DNA of 64,000 nt from Gaiellasilicea sp963794385 (GTDB taxonomy: Bacteria > Actinomycetota > Thermoleophilia > Gaiellales > Gaiellaceae): positions 62,001-126,000 of the forward strand of contig CAWCDT010000010.1 of assembly GCA_963794385.1 (NCBI GenBank), given 5' to 3'. Made by a program: the position numbers and the translations under genes. Of this stretch, positions 1-7,373 are shown one piece after another (the stretch's first letter is position 1; each line of letters starts with the position of its first letter). The notes under the pieces are model-generated. The model ran no database searches. It had not been told where the DNA came from and was given only the letters and a program-made list of their open reading frames with translations.

Positions 1-892
1 CGCCTCGCCGTCCCTGACGCGACGTCGTGCTTCGTCCGCATCCGGCGTGTACGAGATCCCCTCGTGCCCGAGCGTGTCGACGACCTCGACGTCCAGCGTC
101 CCGTCGGGGACGCGCACGAGCTCGTCGTGGTCAGGCGTGACCTCGACGATCCCCGGACCGCCGTTCCGCTCGCCCTCGAGGCGCCTTGGCTCCGCGAAGA
201 CGCGATGGGTGGGGAAGATCTCCAGGCCCGGATCGGCGGTCGAGACGAGCACGACGAGCATCTGGGCGCTGGCCGGCGTGCCCTCCTCCTCGTGGAAGGC
301 GAGGGCGGTCTCGTAGCGGTGGTGGCCGTCGGCGATCAGGAGCTGCTTGTCGTCGAAGGCGCGCACGACCGTCGGATCGTCGACCCGCCACAGCTTCGCT
401 CCCTCGACCTCGAGATCCGGCTCGCCGCTCCGGGCGCTCGACCGGCGCCATGCCGTCGTAGAGGAGGAAGATCGGCTCCAGCTGGACGCGGGTGGCCCGG
501 AGCAGGCGAAGGCGACCCTCCTTCGGACCGGCGTGCGTCCGTTCGTGGGGCAGGACCGTGCCCGTCGCGTAGGGCTCGACCTTGAGCGAAGCGACGACTC
601 CGAAGCGCGTGCGGGCCACCCCGTCGGGGCCGACGTACTCCTGCTCGAGCGCCCATACGGCAGGGGGGTCCTCGATCAGGACACCGGACGCGCGCCAGTC
701 GTCCAGCCGCCGGGCCGCCTCCTCCTCCGAGTCCGGCAGCGTCAGGTGCACGACGTTGTGTGGGCTTCGGGCGCCCAGTTCGGCCCGCTGGTCTGAAGAG
801 ATCACGTCGTACGGCGGCGCGACGAGGTCCTCCAGAGATCCCGCCTCGGCCTCGTCGTACCGCAGGGCGCGGAAGGGCTTGACGACGGCCAT
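1..892 (-). CDS. DUF1015 family protein, frameshifted and cut by the window edge
   Basis: The minus strand from 892 encodes an N-terminus with the conserved start of DUF1015 proteins (PFRALRYD, then LVAPPYDVIS). Near position 430 the frame breaks: upstream of it the protein reads LYDGMAPVERPE, and a different frame continues with LLIADGHHRYETALAF, the diagnostic DUF1015 motif, down to the window start. A single missing base rejoins the two. The C-terminus lies outside the window. DUF1015 proteins are about 400 residues and have no settled biochemical function, so none is assigned. It is divergently arranged to the exonuclease gene at 928. Family certain; whether the break is real or a sequencing error is open. 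Confidence 0.85.
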
Positions 893-927
893 CGGGGCGA
901 GCCTAGCAACGCCCTAGACTCCGCCTC

Positions 928-1752
928 GTGAGCACGATCGCCGAGCTGACGGCCGACCGGACAGTCGAGGGCGTGTACGCGGTCGCACGGAAACAGCGGC
1001 GCACGACCCGGAAGGGCGCTCCCTACCTCGCGCTCGAGCTCGTCGACCCGACCGGGCGGATCGAGGGGCGGATCTGGAACGACGTCGAACTGCTCGACGG
1101 CCGCTTTGCCGAGGGCGACGCGGTGCGCGTGCTCGGCCGTGTCGAGCGCTTCGCCGATCGGCTCCAGCTCGAGATCCGCTCCGTCGAGACCGCGGACGCC
1201 GATCCGGCTGGGTTGGCACCGAGGCTGCGCCGCGATGCCGACGAGCTCGACGGCTTCTTCGAGTTCCTCGCCGGCGAGATCTCGCATCCGGGGCTCTCGA
1301 GTGTGGTCGGTCGGATCAGCGGCGATGCGGAGATCCGGAAGGCGCTGCGCGAGCTTCCCGCTGCGGAGACGCACCACTCGTACGCGGGCGGCCTGCTCGA
1401 GCACACCGTCGGGGTCGCGACGCTCGCGCGCGAGACCGCGCAGCTGCATCCCCGCCTGCGGAGCGACCTGCTGCTCGCGGCGGCGCTGGTGCACGACGTC
1501 GGCCGGGTTCGCGAGCTGGGCCGCGGCCCTGCCTTTCGGCCGACCGAGGAGGGGCGGCTCCTCGGGCACGTCCATCTCGGCCTGCGGCTGGTCGAGGAGC
1601 GCTCGGACGGTCTCGACGGGGCTGCACGCGCCGAGCTGTTGCACGCGATCGCGTCGCACCACGACCGCAACGCGGCGCGGACCGCCGAAGCCGCGGTGCT
1701 CTACCACGCCAACCAGCTCGACGCGGTCGCCGCCACCAAGCCCGTCGAGTGA
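928..1752 (+). CDS. YhaM-like 3'-5' exoribonuclease (OB fold plus HD domain)
   Basis: A 274-residue protein starting at GTG. The first ~90 residues form an OB-fold-like nucleic-acid-binding domain (LVDPTGRIEGRIWND is typical), followed by an HD phosphohydrolase domain: HHSYAGGLLEHTV supplies the first histidines, LVHDVGRVRELG the HD pair, and ASHHD a further ligand. This order matches the YhaM/CBF1 family, which degrades single-stranded RNA and DNA from the 3' end using divalent metal. It is somewhat shorter than YhaM (~310 residues). The stop overlaps the GTG of the next gene by four bases (GTGA), so the two are probably co-translated. Substrate preference cannot be read from sequence. Confidence 0.85.
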   Translation: MSTIAELTADRTVEGVYAVARKQRRTTRKGAPYLALELVDPTGRIEGRIWNDVELLDGRFAEGDAVRVLGRVERFADRLQLEIRSVETADADPAGLAPRLRRDADELDGFFEFLAGEISHPGLSSVVGRISGDAEIRKALRELPAAETHHSYAGGLLEHTVGVATLARETAQLHPRLRSDLLLAAALVHDVGRVRELGRGPAFRPTEEGRLLGHVHLGLRLVEERSDGLDGAARAELLHAIASHHDRNAARTAEAAVLYHANQLDAVAATKPVE

Positions 1753-2582
1753 CCGCGATCGCGCTGGCGCTCGGCGCGAGCCTCGCATGGGGGCTCGGCG
1801 ACTTTCTCGGCGGGCTGAAGTCGCGCTCGCTGCACGTGCTCACCGTGCTGGCGATCTCGCAGGTCGTTGGTTTCGCCGCGGTGCTGGTCTGGCTGACAGT
1901 CTCCGGCGACGCGTTCCCGGGCGGGCCGGCGGCGGCGTGGGCCGCCGCGGCGGGTGTCGGCGGCTGCCTCGGGCTCGGGGCGCTCTACCGCGGCATGGCC
2001 GTCGGCGCGATGGGAATCGTCGCGCCGGTCAGCGCTGTCTCGGCAGCCATCCCTTTCACGGTCGGCGTCGCCTCGGGCGAGCGCCCAGGCGCGCTGCAGG
2101 TGCTCGGGATCCTCCTGGCGCTGGTGGGCGTCGCTCTGGCCTCGCGCGAGCCCGCCGATCGGGGCGGCGGCCGGGCGGCGGGCGTCGGCCTCGCGCTCGT
2201 TGCGGCGCTCGGCTTTGGCCTCTACTTCGTCTTCCTCGACCGCGCCGCCGAGGAGAGCGTCCCGTGGGCCGTCGCGACCGCCCGCGGCACGTCGTCGCTG
2301 CTCGCCGTCGTCGCTGCGCTCGTCGTCGGCGCGTCGCTGCGGCCGGGACGGACCCACATGCCGGTGCTCGTCGCCGTCGGTCTTTGCGATGTGGGCGCGA
2401 ACGTCCTCTTCGGACTGGCGTCGACGCGGGGCTTGCTCAGCGTCGTCTCGGTGCTCGCGGCCCTCTACCCGATCGTGACGGTCGGCCTGGCAGCGCTCCT
2501 GCTCCACGAGCGGATCGCCGCGGCGCAGCGTGTCGGCGTCGCGGGAGCTCTCACCGGCGCCGCGCTGATCACCGCCGGCTGA
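1749..2582 (+). CDS. EamA/DMT-superfamily permease
   Basis: This 277-residue protein is almost entirely hydrophobic, with about ten predicted membrane segments in two similar halves (the second begins near residue 145 at AAGVGLALVAALGF). That is the drug/metabolite transporter fold with two EamA domains. The N-terminal SLAWGLGDFLGG is typical. It sits in the inner membrane and probably exports or exchanges a small metabolite; the substrate cannot be deduced. GTG start, overlapping the upstream exonuclease stop by 4 nt. A hairpin repeat follows about 18 bp after the stop and could act as a terminator. Confidence 0.85.
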   Translation: MTAIALALGASLAWGLGDFLGGLKSRSLHVLTVLAISQVVGFAAVLVWLTVSGDAFPGGPAAAWAAAAGVGGCLGLGALYRGMAVGAMGIVAPVSAVSAAIPFTVGVASGERPGALQVLGILLALVGVALASREPADRGGGRAAGVGLALVAALGFGLYFVFLDRAAEESVPWAVATARGTSSLLAVVAALVVGASLRPGRTHMPVLVAVGLCDVGANVLFGLASTRGLLSVVSVLAALYPIVTVGLAALLLHERIAAAQRVGVAGALTGAALITAG

Positions 2583-2596
2583 CGCCGCTCCCCGGC

Positions 2597-2650
2597 TGTC
2601 CGTTACAGCCATGTCGGGGCCAGGACCCCACATGTCCGTAACGGCCACGT
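2597..2650. repeat. Palindromic hairpin repeat, copy 1 (intergenic)
   Basis: CCGTTAC at 2600-2606 pairs with GTAACGG at 2638-2644. Inside, CATGTCGGGG (2610-2619) pairs with CCCCACATG around a short CCAGGA loop. The result is a nearly complete hairpin of about 45 nt. A 27-bp core (2610-2636) recurs with four mismatches inside the pabB-like gene at 11961-11987, so this is a dispersed element rather than only a terminator. By position it could terminate transcription of the DMT permease gene, but no T-run follows. Confidence 0.7.
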
Positions 2651-2671
2651 CGCCGTGCAGGGAAGGCCGTG

Positions 2672-2918
2672 ATGGCGCGCACGACCCCTCGCCGGAACGG
2701 ACGGCCGCTCTGGGTCTACACGCCGGTCTCCTATTCGCCCGCGCGGCGTGGCCGGGAAGTCGAGCGGCGGCTACGACCTCACCGCCGAATGGCTCCGAAG
2801 GCGCCTGACCGTCCTCTCCGTCTCCGACCTTCACGTCGAGCTCTTCGACGCGACTCACCAGGCGATCGAGTACCGCTATCCGCTCGGTCTTCGCTACCTC
2901 GCCGAGCGGCTGCGGTAG
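2672..2918 (+). pseudogene. Short frameshifted ORF, unrecognised
   Basis: An ATG at 2672 follows a good ribosome binding site (GGAAGG, 5 nt spacing) and opens a frame reading RPLWVYTPVSYSP. Around 2745 a neighbouring frame takes over with YDLTAEWLRRRLTVLSVSDL and ends LGLRYLAERLR at the stop at 2916-2918. Both halves look protein-like and together make about 80 residues. I do not recognise the family. It lies between a hairpin repeat and the convergent GTPase gene. It may be a small real gene with a sequence error, or a remnant. Confidence 0.35.
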
Positions 2919-2946
2919 CACCAGCCGACCGGCCAGTGGCGGCGGG

Positions 2947-3975
2947 TCACACGTTGAAGCGGATGTTCAGGACGTCGCCGTCCTGGACGATGTAGGTCTT
3001 GCCCTCGAGCCGCTGCGTCCCCCTGCGGGCGGCCTCGGCGTGCGAGCCCGCTTCGAGCAGGTCGTCGGTCGAGATCGTCTCGCAGCGGATGAAGCCGCGC
3101 GCGATGTCCGAGTGGACCGCCGCCGCCGCCTCGAGCGCCGTCTGGCCTCGCCGGAGCGTCCACGCACGCGTCTCCTTGTCGCCTGCGGTGAAGAACGTGA
3201 TCAGGTCGAGCGAGTCGCGGAGGCGGCGCACCACCTCCTCCAGCGCCGAGGGTCCGTCCCGGAACGCCGCCGCCTCCTCGTCACCGAGCTCGGCGAGCTC
3301 CGCCTCGAGCTTCAGGTCGATGCCCCCCGGTCCGTTCTCGATCGCGAGCAGCGGCTTCGTCGTCAGCGGCTCGAGCTCAGGCGGGAGCTCGCCGGAATAG
3401 TCACTGAGCGTCGAGCCCGTCTCGAGGTGCGCGAGCAGCTCGCGCAGCTGCTCCACCTCCTTGCGCAGGGCCGCGTCACCGGACTTCGCCTGCTTCTCGA
3501 CCCGCTCGAGGCGTCGTTCGACGTGGTCACGGTCGGCGACCAGCAGCTCGAGGTCGAGCGTCTCGAGGTCGCGGGCCGGGTCGGCGCCGGGCGAGAAGCC
3601 GTCCGCCACCGCGAGGATCGCGTCCACCTGACGCAGGCCGCCGAGCAGCTGCGGGCCCGTCCCGGGCACGTCGACGACGCGGATCGTCGCCGGTGTGACC
3701 TTGCGCGCACCCACGAGCTCCGCCAGCTTGCCCAGCCGCTCGTCCGCGACCTGGGCGATGCCGACGTTCTCCTTGCCGAAGCCGGCTCCGCCGGTCCGCG
3801 TCAACGCTGTGAACAGCGTCGTCTTGCCGGCGCCCGAGCTCGACGAGTCATTTAGATGGTTGGTCGGTAGTTGGCGTGCCCGCGGGGGCGATCCGACCAA
3901 GCAGGGGGCCGCCTCGGCCGCAGCCAGGCTGCCTAGCAAGGCCGAGGGTGGCTCCCTGCGCCTGTCTGGTCTCAC
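2947..3975 (-). CDS. YchF/OLA1-like (DUF933) GTPase/ATPase with abnormal N-terminus
   Basis: Most of the protein is clearly YchF-like: GAGKTTLFTALTR (P-loop end), VVDVPG (switch II), a coiled-coil helical insert (residues ~150-215), LITFFTAGDKETRAWTL, and a C-terminal TGS-type domain ending LEGKTYIVQDGDVLNIRFNV. Two key parts are odd. The N-terminus lacks a clean beta1/P-loop: the segment before GAGKTT contains LVGSPP, then about 16 unrelated residues. The NxxE nucleotide-specificity motif is replaced by IENGPG. The GTG start overlaps the sigma-factor stop (GTGA), but the first ~45 codons coincide with two strong hairpins (3860-3959) and may not be native coding sequence. Family members bind ribosomes and regulate translation or stress responses. 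Confidence 0.75.
   Translation of the reverse strand: MRPDRRREPPSALLGSLAAAEAAPCLVGSPPRARQLPTNHLNDSSSSGAGKTTLFTALTRTGGAGFGKENVGIAQVADERLGKLAELVGARKVTPATIRVVDVPGTGPQLLGGLRQVDAILAVADGFSPGADPARDLETLDLELLVADRDHVERRLERVEKQAKSGDAALRKEVEQLRELLAHLETGSTLSDYSGELPPELEPLTTKPLLAIENGPGGIDLKLEAELAELGDEEAAAFRDGPSALEEVVRRLRDSLDLITFFTAGDKETRAWTLRRGQTALEAAAAVHSDIARGFIRCETISTDDLLEAGSHAEAARRGTQRLEGKTYIVQDGDVLNIRFNV
3860..3959. repeat. Two adjacent inverted repeats at the GTPase 5' end
   Basis: TTGGTCGG (3860-3867) pairs perfectly with CCGACCAA (3893-3900), with an inner GC-rich stem. Immediately next, GCAGGG (3901-3906) plus CCTCGGCC (3912-3919) pair with GGCCGAGG (3940-3947) plus CCCTGC (3954-3959). The loop of the second holds another small palindrome, GCAGCCAGGCTGC. 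Together they form a 100-nt, strongly structured segment exactly where the YchF-like protein loses similarity to its family. It could be a structured RNA, an inserted element or a local rearrangement. I match it to no known RNA family. Confidence 0.6.
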
Positions 3976-4571
3976 CGGAGCGCATGCTGACCGATCTCGG
4001 CCGCGGCGTCGCCGGCGAGCTGCTTCTGGAGCGAGACGAGCGCCCGGTGCTGGAGCGACTTCACCGCGCCCTCGGTCTTGTCGAGGATCGTGGCCGCCTC
4101 CGCGTTCGAGAAGCCGAACACGAACTTGAGCGTCAGCACCTGCTGCTGCTCGTCCGAGAGCGAGTCGATCAGCTCGAGCATCGACTGGCGTCCGATCGAG
4201 CGGAACGCCTCGTCCTCGGCGGAGCGCTCCTCCGAGCCCGGCGGCTCCGGCACGTCCTCCTCCGGCTGCCAGCGCTTGTTCGCGCGGAAGTGATCCATCG
4301 ACAGGTTGTGGGCGATCCGGAAGAGCCAGGCAGAGAACGGCGCCGAGTGGAAGCGGAACTTGCCGATCGACTCGAGCATGCGCAGGAACGTCTGCGTCGT
4401 CAGGTCCTCCGCGTCGTGCCGGTTGCCGACCGTCAGATGCAGGTAGCTGTAGATCCGGTCGAAGTGGATCAGGTAGAGCTCCTCGAGCGCGGCGCGGTCG
4501 CCCTGCTGCCCGAGTTCGACCAGCCTCCTGATCTCGGCTGCCGGAGGGCCTTTCTGCGTCGTCTCGGTCAT
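3972..4571 (-). CDS. RNA polymerase sigma factor, ECF/sigma-70 family
   Basis: This 199-residue protein has region 2 at residues ~20-95 (FDRIYSYLHLTVGNRHDAED, then FSAWLFRIAHNLSMDHFR) and region 4 at ~125-185 (LSDEQQQVLTLKFVFGFSNAEA, then ILDKTEGAVKSLQHRAL, the helix-turn-helix). There is no region 3 or region 1.1, which makes it an extracytoplasmic-function type. No anti-sigma gene is adjacent. The gene just downstream is the YchF-like GTPase, which overlaps by 4 nt. ATG start. The target regulon is unknown; no autoregulatory promoter was identifiable in the short upstream gap. Confidence 0.9.
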   Translation of the reverse strand: MTETTQKGPPAAEIRRLVELGQQGDRAALEELYLIHFDRIYSYLHLTVGNRHDAEDLTTQTFLRMLESIGKFRFHSAPFSAWLFRIAHNLSMDHFRANKRWQPEEDVPEPPGSEERSAEDEAFRSIGRQSMLELIDSLSDEQQQVLTLKFVFGFSNAEAATILDKTEGAVKSLQHRALVSLQKQLAGDAAAEIGQHALR

Positions 4572-4607
4572 CCGGGAACGTCGTGCCCGCCCGCAGGCTT
4601 CCCGAAT

Positions 4608-4841
4608 CTAGATCCCGAAGCCGACACGCGACTCCCGCGCGTAGCGCTTCATGTAGACGACCTGTGAGAGCACGACCGTGTAGCGGCCGTCCGTCGAGTC
4701 CAGCATCACCGTCCCGCCGGCCTCGGTCGCGAGCGCGCGCTCCAGCTCGTCGGCGCCCTGAACGGTGACGAGCGCGGAGAGAATCGTGCCACCGTCGAAT
4801 GCGAGATCGACGCGGACGGAATCGGCTTCATCGCCTGCCAA
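4608..4841 (-). CDS. Small conserved-looking protein of unknown function
   Basis: A 77-residue ORF starting at ATG whose first 14 bases overlap the end of the epimerase gene, suggesting coupled expression. The sequence alternates beta-like segments with one helix (GADELERALATEAG) and ends VVLSQVVYMKRYARESRVGFGI. No signal peptide, membrane segment or cysteine is present. The beta-beta-alpha-beta-beta look is reminiscent of small DUF3107-type proteins, but I cannot claim homology. It has the codon pattern of a real gene and fills the space between the sigma factor and the epimerase. Confidence 0.6.
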   Translation of the reverse strand: MAGDEADSVRVDLAFDGGTILSALVTVQGADELERALATEAGGTVMLDSTDGRYTVVLSQVVYMKRYARESRVGFGI

Positions 4842-5238
4842 GAGACACCACCTCGCTGAGGACGCCGTGGACGGCGTCGGGATGGACGAAGGCGACCTGG
4901 AGCCCGAACAAGCCCTGACGCGGCTCCTGGTCGATCAGCTCGGCGCCGTCCGCCTCGAGTGAGGCGAGCGCCGTTCGGACGTCGTCGACCTCGTAGGCGA
5001 CATGGTGCATTCCGGGTCCTCGCTTGGCCAGGAACTTGCCCACCGGCGTCTCGCCTCCGAGCGGCGCCAGCAGCTCGACCAGACCGGATCCGACGTGCAC
5101 TGCGGCCGCCTCGACGCCCTGGTCCTCGATCCGGGAACGGTGCTCGAGTTCTCCGCCGAAGAGGCGCTCGTAGGTCGCGACCGCCTCGTCGAGGTCGGTC
5201 ACGGCGACGCCGAGATGATGGATGCCGCGGGTCACCAC
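4828..5238 (-). CDS. mce: Methylmalonyl-CoA epimerase
   Basis: This 136-residue protein has the paired beta-alpha-beta-beta-beta modules of the vicinal oxygen chelate fold. IHHLGVAVTDLDEAVATYE opens the first half with a metal-binding His, and MHHVAYEVDDV opens the second with another. GVEAAAVHVGSGLVELLAPL and a C-terminal LQVAFVHPDAVHGVLSE match methylmalonyl-CoA epimerases closely. The enzyme interconverts (2S)- and (2R)-methylmalonyl-CoA in propionate and branched-chain catabolism. It is consistent with the MmsA-type dehydrogenase and branched-chain-type 2-oxoacid dehydrogenase elsewhere in the window. GTG start; 20 bp separate it from the ftsH-like gene upstream. Confidence 0.9.
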   Translation of the reverse strand: MVTRGIHHLGVAVTDLDEAVATYERLFGGELEHRSRIEDQGVEAAAVHVGSGLVELLAPLGGETPVGKFLAKRGPGMHHVAYEVDDVRTALASLEADGAELIDQEPRQGLFGLQVAFVHPDAVHGVLSEVVSLGRR

Positions 5239-5258
5239 GGCTCGATGCTAACCAAGCA

Positions 5259-6776
5259 CTACTGCTCGGCAGCCGGGAGCACCCGAACTGTGCCAATCGT
5301 CTCGGAGGCGCGGGATTCCGGCTCGACGTCGACGAGCAGCGCGTTCATCTCCTCGCGGACGAGCGTCTCCTTCTCGAGCAGCGCCTGGGCGAGGCGGTCG
5401 AGGGCGGGGCGGTGCTTCGCGAGCAGCCGCTGGGCCTCCTCGTACGCGTCGTCGGTGAGGCGCGTCTGCTCCGAGTCGCGCAACTGCTTCGTCTCCTCCG
5501 AGAGCGCGTAGTTGTCGGCCCGCATCGTTCGCGAGGAGGATGCCTCGGACATCCCGTACTCGAACACCATCGCGCGCGCGAGCTCGGTCACGCGCTCGAG
5601 GTCGTTCGCCGCCCCGTTCGTGATCCGGCCGAACACGGTCTGCTCGGCGGCGCGACCGGCGAGGAAGACCTTCATCAGGTCGACGAACTCCTCGCGGGTG
5701 TGCAGGTACCGATCCTCGGTCGGCATGTTCAGCGTGTAGCCGAGCGCGTGGCCGCGGGAGATGATCGTCACCTTCTGGGCCGGGAACAGGTCGCCCATCA
5801 GGTGGCTCATCAGCGCGTGGCCGGCCTCGTGGTAGGCGAGGATCCGCTTCTCCTTCTCGGAGACGACGCGCCGCTGCTGCAGGCCGGCGACGACCCGTTC
5901 CATCGCGCCGTCGAAGTCCTCCGCGAGGATCGTCGTCCGCTCCTGGCGGCCCGCGAAGATCGCCGCCTCGTTGCAGAGGTTGGCGAGATCGGCGCCGGTG
6001 AGGCCCGAGGTCTGCCGGGCGATCAGAGACAGGTCGACATCGTCGTTGAGCGGCTTGCCGCGCGTGTGCACGCGCAGGATCTCCTCGCGGCCGGCGAGGT
6101 CGGGCGGTGCAACGAGCACCTGCCTGTCGAAGCGGCCGGGCCGCAAGAGCGCAGGGTCGAGGTCCTGGAGCCGGTTCGACGCGCCCATCACGATGACCTG
6201 GGCCGCCTCGTCGAAGCCGTCGAGCTCCACGAGCAACTGGTTCAGCGTCTGGTCGTGCTCGCGGTGGAAGCCGCCGCCCTGGCGGGCCGTTCCGACCGCG
6301 TCCAGCTCGTCGATGAAGACGATCGCGGGCGCGTTCTGACGTGCTTCCTCGAACAGCTTCCGGATCCGGGAGGCGCCAAGGCCGGCGAACATCTCCACGA
6401 ACGCGGAGGCGCTCTGCGAGTAGAACCTTGCCCCGGATTCCTTCGCGACCGCCTTCGCGAGCAGCGTCTTGCCGGTCCCCGGCGGCCCGTAGAGCAGGAT
6501 CCCTTTCGGCACGCGGGCGCCGAGCTTCTGGAAGCGCTTCGGATAGCGAAGGAAGTCGGCCACCTCGCGCAGCTCGGCCTTGGCCTCTTCCACGCCCGCC
6601 ACGTCGCCCCAGGAGATGGACGAGCTCGCGCTCGCCTCCAGCTTGGCCGGCTTGACGCGGGGCATGTACTGCAGCGTCCGCCAGAGCAGGTAGATGATCA
6701 GCCCGAAGAAGACGAGCGGCAGCCACGTCAGCGCGTAGTCGGCGATCGTGTCCAGCCATCCTCCTAGGTCCGGCAT
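5259..6776 (-). CDS. ftsH: FtsH-family ATP-dependent zinc metalloprotease, short N-terminus
   Basis: The 505-residue protein contains every AAA-protease hallmark: Walker A GPPGTGKT, Walker B IVFIDELDAVG, the pore FVEMFAGLGASRIR, the second region of homology with arginine fingers (LDPALLRPGRFDR), and the HEAGH zinc site in the M41 peptidase domain, with a downstream acidic third ligand (NDLERVTELAR). It degrades membrane and soluble proteins as a hexamer. It is unusual in having only one N-terminal membrane segment (residues ~17-37) and no extracytoplasmic domain; typical FtsH is 600-700 residues with two segments. It may be a second, specialised FtsH. Confidence 0.92.
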   Translation of the reverse strand: MPDLGGWLDTIADYALTWLPLVFFGLIIYLLWRTLQYMPRVKPAKLEASASSSISWGDVAGVEEAKAELREVADFLRYPKRFQKLGARVPKGILLYGPPGTGKTLLAKAVAKESGARFYSQSASAFVEMFAGLGASRIRKLFEEARQNAPAIVFIDELDAVGTARQGGGFHREHDQTLNQLLVELDGFDEAAQVIVMGASNRLQDLDPALLRPGRFDRQVLVAPPDLAGREEILRVHTRGKPLNDDVDLSLIARQTSGLTGADLANLCNEAAIFAGRQERTTILAEDFDGAMERVVAGLQQRRVVSEKEKRILAYHEAGHALMSHLMGDLFPAQKVTIISRGHALGYTLNMPTEDRYLHTREEFVDLMKVFLAGRAAEQTVFGRITNGAANDLERVTELARAMVFEYGMSEASSSRTMRADNYALSEETKQLRDSEQTRLTDDAYEEAQRLLAKHRPALDRLAQALLEKETLVREEMNALLVDVEPESRASETIGTVRVLPAAEQ

Positions 6777-6813
6777 CCCCTCTCCCCTCGGTCGCCCTCG
6801 GCCCGGTTGAACG

Positions 6814-7356
6814 CTAGCGCCGGACTCCCAGGATGGCTGCGGCGGAGGGCGCCGTCAAGATCTCGACCGCCGCGAGCTCGGGTCGCCCGAGCCAGTACTC
6901 CCGCACGGGGTCCGGGCCGGGGCGGTCCGGCGTGAGGTCGTCGAGCACGGCGATCCCGCCTGGGGCCAGCATTCCCGTGACGAGCTCGCCGTCCTCCACG
7001 GGCCTCTGCTGCTTGGCCGCGTCGAAGAAGACGAGATCGAACGGGGCCTCGGCCGGCAGCAACTCGCGCCAGTCGCCCGCGAGCACGCGCACGTTCCGAT
7101 CGTGCACGAAGAGCTCCGCGACGGCCGCCGCGCGCTCCTCGTCGACCTCCACGGTGAAGAACGGCACTTGAGGCGGGAGCGCGGAGACGATCCACGCGGC
7201 GCCGACACCGGCGCCGGCTCCGATCTCGGCCACTCGCTCGCGGCCGCGCGAGCCCGCGAGCACGTGCAGCAGGCGCCCGACCTCGGGTGTGCAAGAACGT
7301 TCGAACCCCTGCGACTCGGCGAGGGCGAGCGCTCTCTCGACGAGTGGGGGAACCAC
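6814..7356 (-). CDS. O-methyltransferase family 3 (SAM-dependent)
   Basis: A 180-residue class I methyltransferase. VAEIGAGAGVGAAWI is the SAM-binding glycine-rich loop, FFTVEVDEERAAAVAELF binds the ribose hydroxyls, and DLVFFDAAKQQ is the metal-binding DAxK motif of the catechol/caffeoyl-CoA O-methyltransferase family. A second motif, AVLDDLTPD, supplies a further acidic ligand. It is shorter than typical members (~210-220 residues) and lacks part of the N-terminal helix. The substrate is unknown. It is divergently arranged to the cysteine hydrolase with only 17 bp between starts, so a shared regulatory region is likely. Confidence 0.85.
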   Translation of the reverse strand: MVPPLVERALALAESQGFERSCTPEVGRLLHVLAGSRGRERVAEIGAGAGVGAAWIVSALPPQVPFFTVEVDEERAAAVAELFVHDRNVRVLAGDWRELLPAEAPFDLVFFDAAKQQRPVEDGELVTGMLAPGGIAVLDDLTPDRPGPDPVREYWLGRPELAAVEILTAPSAAAILGVRR

Positions 7357-7373
7357 GTTCCTACACTACTGCG

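Noticed and set aside
1701..2921. A 406-codon minus-strand frame opposite the DMT permease
   Set aside because: Charged, low-complexity translation typical of antisense frames in GC-rich DNA; the plus-strand permease is clearly real.
3860..3959. Known structured RNAs (SRP RNA, tmRNA, RNase P, common riboswitches) at the hairpin pair
   Set aside because: None of their conserved sequence motifs could be seen. It is kept as an unassigned structured segment instead.
3936..3962. T-box-like AGGGTGG ... GCG sequence
   Set aside because: The following bases do not complete the T-box consensus, and no aminoacyl-tRNA synthetase or amino-acid gene lies downstream on that strand. The similarity comes from the stem of the inverted repeat.
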